Assembly (NCBI GenBank): GCA_022457155.1
Contig: JAJGOT010000342.1
Span: 576,001-640,000, forward strand
Length of the DNA: 64,000 bases
Reading direction: 5' to 3'
DNA from: Cladopsammia gracilis
Taxonomy: Eukaryota > Cnidaria > Anthozoa > Scleractinia > Dendrophylliidae
Both the position numbers and the translations under genes were made by a program. The notes under the pieces are model-generated. The model ran no database searches and was not told the origin of the DNA. It saw only the letters and a list, made by a program, of their open reading frames with translations. This document shows positions 58,020-64,000 of the stretch, piece by piece (the stretch's first letter is position 1; each line of letters starts with the position of its first letter).

Positions 58020-58554
58020 ATGGTGGAATTGCTGCAGCAGTTATTATCTTTGGAGCCGTTCGCTCATCCTGCGGCGATCGCGTCGCTTCTACTCCTCGTA
58101 GTGCTCTTCCTCTACTGGTATGGGACGCGTGGTTTCGCAGACCTCAAGAAACTAAATGTCCCTGGACCCAAACCTCTTCCATTCCTTGGCAACTTTCTTG
58201 AACTGAGGAAGTACAATGGGGTTCATTTGATGCACCTCGACTACATTAAGAAGTACGGCAAAGTGTTCGCCTTCTGTATTGGCGGCAGGCCGTCACTTGT
58301 TGTTGCTGATCCCGAGCTGTTAAAGCAAATAATGGTCAAGGACTTCCCAAATTTCCACAATCGCTTTCCATTGCAACAGAGGACGAATAAAATATTTTCC
58401 CAAAACGTCCTTAACGCACGGGATGACACTTGGAAGCGGATCCGTAACACGCTGACGCCCACGTTCAGCGCAGGAAAGATGAAGTTGATGGTGCCTTTGA
58501 TGGAAAAGTCCTTTGACACGCTTATGGAGAAACTTGAGAAAATTGCTGATACGG
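58020..58554 (+). CDS. P450 exon 1
   Basis: Codes residues 1-178 plus one base, ending at ACGG/GTGAGT. Carries the anchor, hinge and helix C. Confidence 0.95.
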
Positions 58555-61500
58555 GTGAGTCGTAAAAATAGTCATATTTTTGTCAATGGATATGTCTCAA
58601 AGTTAAAGCTTAAAAGCCGTGCTTATCACTGCAATTTGTACTATAACCCTTTTTTTTTCCCCTTTTTTTTCGCTTTTGATACAATTTTTCCTTTCTCGCA
58701 CCCGGGCGATATTTTTTTCTTTGCGTTGTCTTCGAAAAAGCAAGGTTAGCCTGTTCCAGGCGTAAAGACACAGGGGACCCAAACGCGTCATGTCAGAGAC
58801 GGTGATGCAACTATTTAAATAAAGAGTGCATTTGAGTAATCTTTATGGCCATTGTTTACGTTATACAGCATGTATTTGTGCTAGTATAACATCTTCAGTC
58901 GAGCGTTTCAAAATTTCAGAAGGGCCTTTGGTTACGTGATAGAATGCACGAAAATATTAGCTCATGATTTTCATTCCTGTATTTTTTAAAATCGTCATAT
59001 CTTTACTCCTTCAGGTTCCAGAAATCATTTTCGATCAGACAGGTCTAAAAAAATAGGTCAGAATGATGCTCATCTCGTTCTCCTTCGAGAGTAACGCATG
59101 CGTACTTGAAATTTTTCATCCCGGTAACCGGGGTGGCTTAGCCCGATTACCGAGATCTCACGCCGCGGTAAACCGGCGGGCAGTCCGCGCGCCTGCTCAT
59201 ACGAACACATCGTAAAAAGTTGAGCGCGGATTTAACTTTTTACAGTTACGCAAACTATTACCTCGGCACTTATTGTATTTACGCACGTAAAGCTGGATTT
59301 CCACTGTCGCGTTTTTTTGTTGTTGTTGTTTGACTGCAAGTCGTCTCTTATTTTTCTTTTCGCTGCTTCGTCGCTCGCGCGCCCGTGCTTCCTCGACTAA
59401 CTCAAAAGAAAAATAAGAGACGGCTCACAGTCTACGTTTTTGTCTACGCACTTTAACCTATTCTTGGTTCGCACTTACGTCATATAAAAATGCAGAAGCA
59501 GTAAAAAAACATATTTCGATTCCAAAATGTTTATAGTATTGTAGAGAGTTTAAAATTACACATCTTTACCAAATTTTGAAGCGCAAAGAGCATTTTTTTG
59601 CAGGAGTTATAAGCGACCGAGTGTTAGACGTTTTTAGTAAAATGTATGGAGCGGCCATCTTAGTGTCCCATTTAAGGACGCTAACAATGCAACGTTTGTC
59701 GCAAGTGTAAGCTAGAAAAGGCGATTTCCTGTGCGATTCGGGGCAGTACGCAGCTCTTACAAGGTCTTCTCTGATTTGCTGAGAAAACAATAGAACAAAC
59801 AACACAACAATGGCAAACAATAGACCCTAGACCTAAAAACAATAGAGCTGCATGATATACAGGTCCAATGAAATTAGAGGTTGTAAAGAGCTGCGTGGTA
59901 TCTGTGCGATTCGGGTGCGACATTTGCTTTGATTTCCTGTGATTTCCTAAAAATCACCGCCAAGATACATCAGGTTTCGAGCATGTTCGAAACCTCTGCG
60001 ACATCGCGCGACAAATCGCACTGAAATCGCCGCCCGTTTACACATGCGATTTGAAGATGCAACTTGCGCGCGACAAAAATTGCATCAATAAGTGCGACAA
60101 AAGATGCTTAAAAAAATCGCCTGTGTAAACGGGCCTTTATACAGACAGGGCTCCTTTTATTTTATTGATACGCCTGATTGAAAAAACGTCGCCGGGTAAA
60201 AAGTACAAAGCATGAACGATACGACCGAATGGTATTGTGGGAAATGAAACAAAGCTCTTCTGATCTCAGATCAATAGAGTGTTTTCACTCACGTGACGGG
60301 CCGCCATATTGGATTGCTAAAACAATAGCAAATGTTTGAATAAGAATAGAGCTAAAGTCCCATAGGATTCGTTTGGGACACCAACATGGCCGCCATTTCA
60401 TTGCTTTGGGACACCAATATGGTCGCCGTGACGTCACGTGAAAACACTCTATAGGCCATTTCCGAGTTGCTTTTAGTCTCTCTATCAAAGCGAGGCTAGG
60501 TGCGAACCCTTTCATATTAAAATGAGTTTTCATTCACATGCAAATAAAACTTATATGCATGTGAATGAAAACTAATTTTCAAATGAAAGGTTTCGCACCT
60601 AGCCTCGCTTTGATAGAGAGGCTGAAGGCAACTCGGAAATGGCCTATTGTGGGTCATGGCTCATGTACGACAAACTGACTGACGTCAGAAAACCTAATAC
60701 AATGCAACCTAATACAATACAATACAATACAACCTAACACTACCTAACACAATACAGTCGTCGTACACGAGCCATGACCCTAAATTGTGCATTTTTATAA
60801 CAAAGTATGCCCAAACTTATCCTTTGAAAAACTTTCAGGAAGGAAATAATTTTCAATATCAGTAAATGGAATGTTCAAAAGCCTTATTTGCTTTGTTCCC
60901 AGAATTCCAATGCATCGTATCATTTACGGCTTTTGCTTCTTTTTTTTCGACAACGTTTCTTCAGTAAGGTGCATGTATATAATATAGGCAGAATGATAAC
61001 TTTTGCCGAATATAATGCTAATACATATCTTTTACAGATCAAAGTGTGGACATGCTGGACTGGCTTAGTAAAATGACTCTTGAGGTTATTCTTTCCACGG
61101 CGTTTGGTGTGGACACGAAAATTCAAATGGGAGAAAATGCCGAAATACTTCAAGAAGCTAAGAAACTGTTTCAGACTCCGCAAATCATACGACTGATTTC
61201 CCGCCTGCCATTTGGGAGCGTTGTGTTCCGTTTGTTGTTAGCGCTGCGAGGAAATAAACCAAGTTATTTTCAAGAGATCGCCGAAGAAATTATAAAAGGT
61301 CGTCGTGAGCAGGGCCCCTCGGAACGGAAGGACCTGCTACAGCTCATGGTGACGGCCGCTGATGAAACCACGATGGAAGGGGTCAGCAGACTTTCTGACG
61401 ACGAGATGGTTGCCCAATCTGTCGTCTTCCTGTTGGCCGGCTACGAAACGTCAAGCAACACGTTGTCCTTTACTGTGCATCATTTGGCTGTAAACCCAGA

Positions 61501-62026
61501 CGTGCAAGACAAGCTGAGGTCAGAGATCAGAGATGCCGTGGAAACCAATGCAAGGAAGAAACCTCTGTATGAAATAGCCCAGAACATCGAGTACCTTGAT
61601 TGCGTCATTAAGGAGGCTCAGCGCTTGTGTCCCCCAGCTGCACAAGTAAACCGTGAATGCGATGAAGGTTATGACCTCAATGGCATCCACATTCCTGCTG
61701 GAGTGGAGGTGATGATTCCCATATATGCCTTGCACCATGATCCCAGTGCCTGGGAAGACCCGGAAAAGTTTGACCCCGAGAGATTCCGAGGTCCGAATAA
61801 AGATGCCCGCCATCCCTTCCAGTTCCTGCCGTTCGGAGCCGGGCCCCGGAACTGTATCGGTATGAGGTTCGCCTTGATGGAGATCAAAATCGCCCTGGTG
61901 AGAGTCCTGATGAAGTACAAGTTTGTGCGATCTCCCGAGACACAAGATCCCTTGGTCCTACATCCCGGTGCCACGTTAAGTGCAAGAGATGGCGTGCTGG
62001 TTAGAGTGGAGTCTGTATTGCAGTGA
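58020..62026 (+). CDS. cytochrome P450, CYP3-clan-like (507 aa, 2 coding exons)
   Basis: Microsomal haem-thiolate monooxygenase that would oxidise small hydrophobic substrates with electrons from P450 reductase. Exons 58020-58554 and 61038-62026 join in phase 1 (G/AT, Asp179) across a GTGAGT...TTTTACAG intron. Seen: N-terminal membrane anchor about 19-36; proline hinge PGPKPLPFLGN at 48-58; helix C W138-K-R-I-R142 followed by TPTFSAGKMKLM; I-helix AGYETS 312-317; ExxR at 371-374 (EAQR); PERF 425-428; haem loop FGAGPRNCIG 444-453 with Cys451 as axial ligand. All essential residues are present and the length is normal. The TPTFSAGKMK stretch and overall order fit the CYP3 clan (CYP3A, CYP5A, CYP6). 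The substrate cannot be predicted. ATG context is strong (A at -3, G at +4). Confidence 0.97.
59332..59432. repeat. foldback in the P450 intron
   Basis: GACTGCAAGTCGTCTCTTAT and ATAAGAGACGGCTCACAGTC form arms of about 29 bp around a GC-rich loop. Confidence 0.7.
59772..59901 (+). repeat. dispersed repeat, copy 2 (copy 1 at 38398-38522)
   Basis: Shares AACAATAGAACAAACAACA, CAGGTCCAATGAAATTAGAG and TGGTATCTG with copy 1, same orientation. Confidence 0.7.
60275..60451. mobile_element. foldback MITE 1 in the P450 intron
   Basis: Ends TAGAGTGTTTTCACTCACGT and ACGTGAAAACACTCTA are inverted. The interior has two diverged GGGACACCAA-ATGG blocks. Confidence 0.8.
60451..60647. mobile_element. foldback MITE 2 in the P450 intron
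   Basis: A near-complete palindrome from ATAGGCCATTTCCGAGTTGC to GCAACTCGGAAATGGCCTAT, with arms of about 90 bp and a very short loop at ATAAAACTTAT. Confidence 0.9.
60651..60780. mobile_element. foldback MITE 3 in the P450 intron
   Basis: GGGTCATGGCTCATGTACGA and TCGTACACGAGCCATGACCC are inverted. An ACAAT-type short tandem repeat (AATACAATAC) fills the loop. Confidence 0.85.
61038..62026 (+). CDS. P450 exon 2
   Basis: Begins after TTTTACAG with ATCAAAGTGTGG (completing D179, QSVD) and runs uninterrupted to TGA at 62024-62026, carrying helices I to L. Confidence 0.95.
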
Positions 62027-64000
62027 CTTGGAGACTAACGTAGCCATTATGTACCACGTTACTAGATATAAAAGAGAACTTTAGCGACTTATATAGGATA
62101 CATATTTTGACTTTCAGGTTATCGTGTGTCGCATTTCTCCATATAAGGGTTCGATGCATTTACGTTATTAAGAACGTTAACTTTAATATTTTCTTTAAAA
62201 AATTAATGAGCAATAGACATACACAAATAGTTATCTGAAGAGGCATTCCTTTTGAGTAAATACCGCACATGATATACATTGTTTTAGAGATTTGCATGAT
62301 GTTTGAACTATTTATATAAATATTCAGTTTATTAGCGTAGAAAATAATATATGTGCACACTGGTCAATCTCACCGTTTTTCATATCAAGATGCAAACTCG
62401 AACATTTTCGTGCCATGACATCGTTTCTTTGATAATATCTCAAGCACACAACAAACATAGGGGGCTTCTATGAAGCAGGAATTTTGGACTCAGTAAAACT
62501 GACTTTTTAGTTCAAACAGAAAACCATTTCAGAATTCAATATAGGCACTTACAAGCAAAATGTTGCATCACAAACATAGCGTGAATACAAAGGTTTATAA
62601 GAGAATTCTAATTTCTGTGAACTTTGAAACACGGCTTCTGTTTTTTGCTGGCAAAGTTAAGATGTTGTTTTAATGTTGTCCTGGAAAAAATATGCAGACT
62701 GCAGACGTTCCAGGTTTGTCAGCAAACATGTTTACGCCATACATCGCCTCAAATTTATACTCAAATTTATACAAACTATACTTAAAGAAGCAGATTCCTG
62801 TATTAATATTGATGAGATTATCTCTAAAGTTAAATCAAAAAGTAATTAATTAATATTTTTACAATTCTCTTTCTTTTATTTCGATCACTTGTTTTTCCTT
62901 TTTTTTTTTTTTTTTCTATTGTTTGATCCTTTCTTTTTATTTCAACAAATTGGTGTGTGTAGTGATTTCTAATCATGTAATTTATTTCACTGGCCTACCA
63001 AGATTAGCTTTTGCTACCTGCAGGCCAGTATTATAAATTTTATAATAACCAACTAATAAAGATTTTTGTTGTTAATTTCGTTTTTCTTTTTCTGATAGAA
63101 AAACAAATTCGACAATTGGTGTCGCTAAAATGGAAGCGACCGTATATATACGAAAGGGAAATTTGCGTTGGAGATCATTTCAGGTCGTGTACAGTTCTCT
63201 TTGCTCTGTAATGGCGGTGCTGAGGCCTGAGAACGAGCCTGACCCTCATCTACTAATTTTGTTTCCTTGTTTGTTTTGGTTGTTATGGTCTATTTGCGTT
63301 CGTTGCTGGGCGTATCCGGTTTTACATCAAAACGGGGATTTTTCAATTATTACTGATACGTATTCCTATTTCTGTCTTTTTTGTTTAAATCAATATCATA
63401 ACTGATTAAAACAGAGATGTTCTATAATTCCATCTTATTGATTTATTTGTTTCTTTGTCTGTTGGTTTGTTTCTTGGCAAAAAAAATCTTTTTTATTATT
63501 TTTCAGTCCTGCCAGGTTGTTGTTGTCTTTTTCTTTTAAGAGAGAAAACCGCCAACGATGATTTACGTCATAAAGGGTGAATTTTGTTTTCTTGAAGTAG
63601 GTTAAATTCCCGTAATTATCATTATAACAGCGCGTTGAGGGTGAAGTTGGAATAATAACATAAAAACTCGCAAATTCGCTGCCTTACTTAAGTTTTCTGG
63701 GTGAATGAGAATAATGAAATGAAGTTTTCGTGATCGATCGTGATCTTTTCCATGGCTTCGTGGTATTAGTGACGCATCTTCCTCGGCTTGTTTGAACTTC
63801 ATCCATGACGTAGGTAGGTTGCTATAAGAAGAGAAGCGACCTTGCTTCGCTGGCCAAGTCATACTTTCACCAGTAAAATCTAAGTCATTTACAATCTTTT
63901 GAAGGAAGAAAGAGAAACAATCTGAGTCATGACCCGAATCAGCCAAGCGGTATGTACCAAACGTTATATGAGATAACATTACTCGTTTACCTTTTTTCCC
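62027..64000. other. 3' flank of the P450 gene; possible poly(A) site at 63055
   Basis: AATAAA at 63055-63060, followed by a T/G-rich tract, is the clearest polyadenylation candidate, about 1 kb after the stop. A 125-codon minus-strand frame (63979-63602) has coding-like text (DSGHDSDCFSFF) and a donor-like GTAAGG near 63685, but its length is not exceptional for this base composition and nothing else supports it. Confidence 0.35.

Noticed and set aside
58007..58201. Overlapping plus-strand frame upstream of the P450 start
   Set aside because: It is out of frame with the conserved P450 residues and is a shadow of exon 1.
61520..61974. Minus-strand frames of 101-141 codons opposite P450 exon 2
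   Set aside because: They are antisense shadows of a strongly conserved coding exon.
63602..63979. 125-codon minus-strand frame near the right edge
   Set aside because: A frame of this length is expected by chance a few times in 64 kb of this composition. There is no homology or full splice structure.

Overview
The window reads as nuclear DNA of an early-branching animal, most likely an anthozoan (a stony coral or close relative). This is inferred from AT-rich sequence, intron-containing genes with GT-AG splice sites, a CYP3-clan P450, and a dense mix of Penelope, LINE, PIF/Harbinger, TTAA-type, hAT-like and pogo-like remnants. There are no bacterial operons, CRISPR arrays or rRNA genes. Most long open frames are frames through minisatellites or repeats, so the real coding sequence lies mainly in short exons.

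The central result is a pair of paralogous four-exon genes in head-to-head inverted orientation. The left gene (minus, exons 11559-11533, 8733-8550, 5800-5694, 2064-1831; 183 aa) and the right gene (plus, exons 39869-39895, 45780-45942, 47235-47338, 47721-47930; 167 aa) share splice sites, intron phases (0, 1, 0) and protein motifs. Each has a TATA box about 90-100 bp before a 9-residue first exon that begins a signal peptide. Exon lengths, the position of one cysteine and the two inner intron positions match the three-part FGF gene plan, so I read them as divergent FGF-like beta-trefoil secreted factors. The promoter plus first-exon block occurs again, intact, at 18497-18900 and, decayed, near 29640-30150.

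Between the two genes (about 12-39 kb) lies a repeat landscape. It holds a tandem segmental array (22.2-27.8 kb), MITEs with clear target-site duplications (8-bp, TTAA, TA, TTA), a RecQ-like helicase fragment, Penelope and LINE remnants, long palindromes, a small two-exon gene (34251 to about 33760, minus) and a candidate spliced gene at 16991-17638 (plus). The introns of the two FGF-like genes hold a minisatellite-bearing MITE (left) and a tRNA-derived SINE with its own minisatellite (right).

From 48 to 57 kb there are more TTAA and Harbinger elements, a HARBI1-type transposase pseudogene, a duplicated 1.1-kb element and a dead LINE. The last 6 kb carries a two-coding-exon cytochrome P450 (58020-62026, plus, 507 aa). 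Its single 2.5-kb intron contains several foldback elements, three of them side by side.
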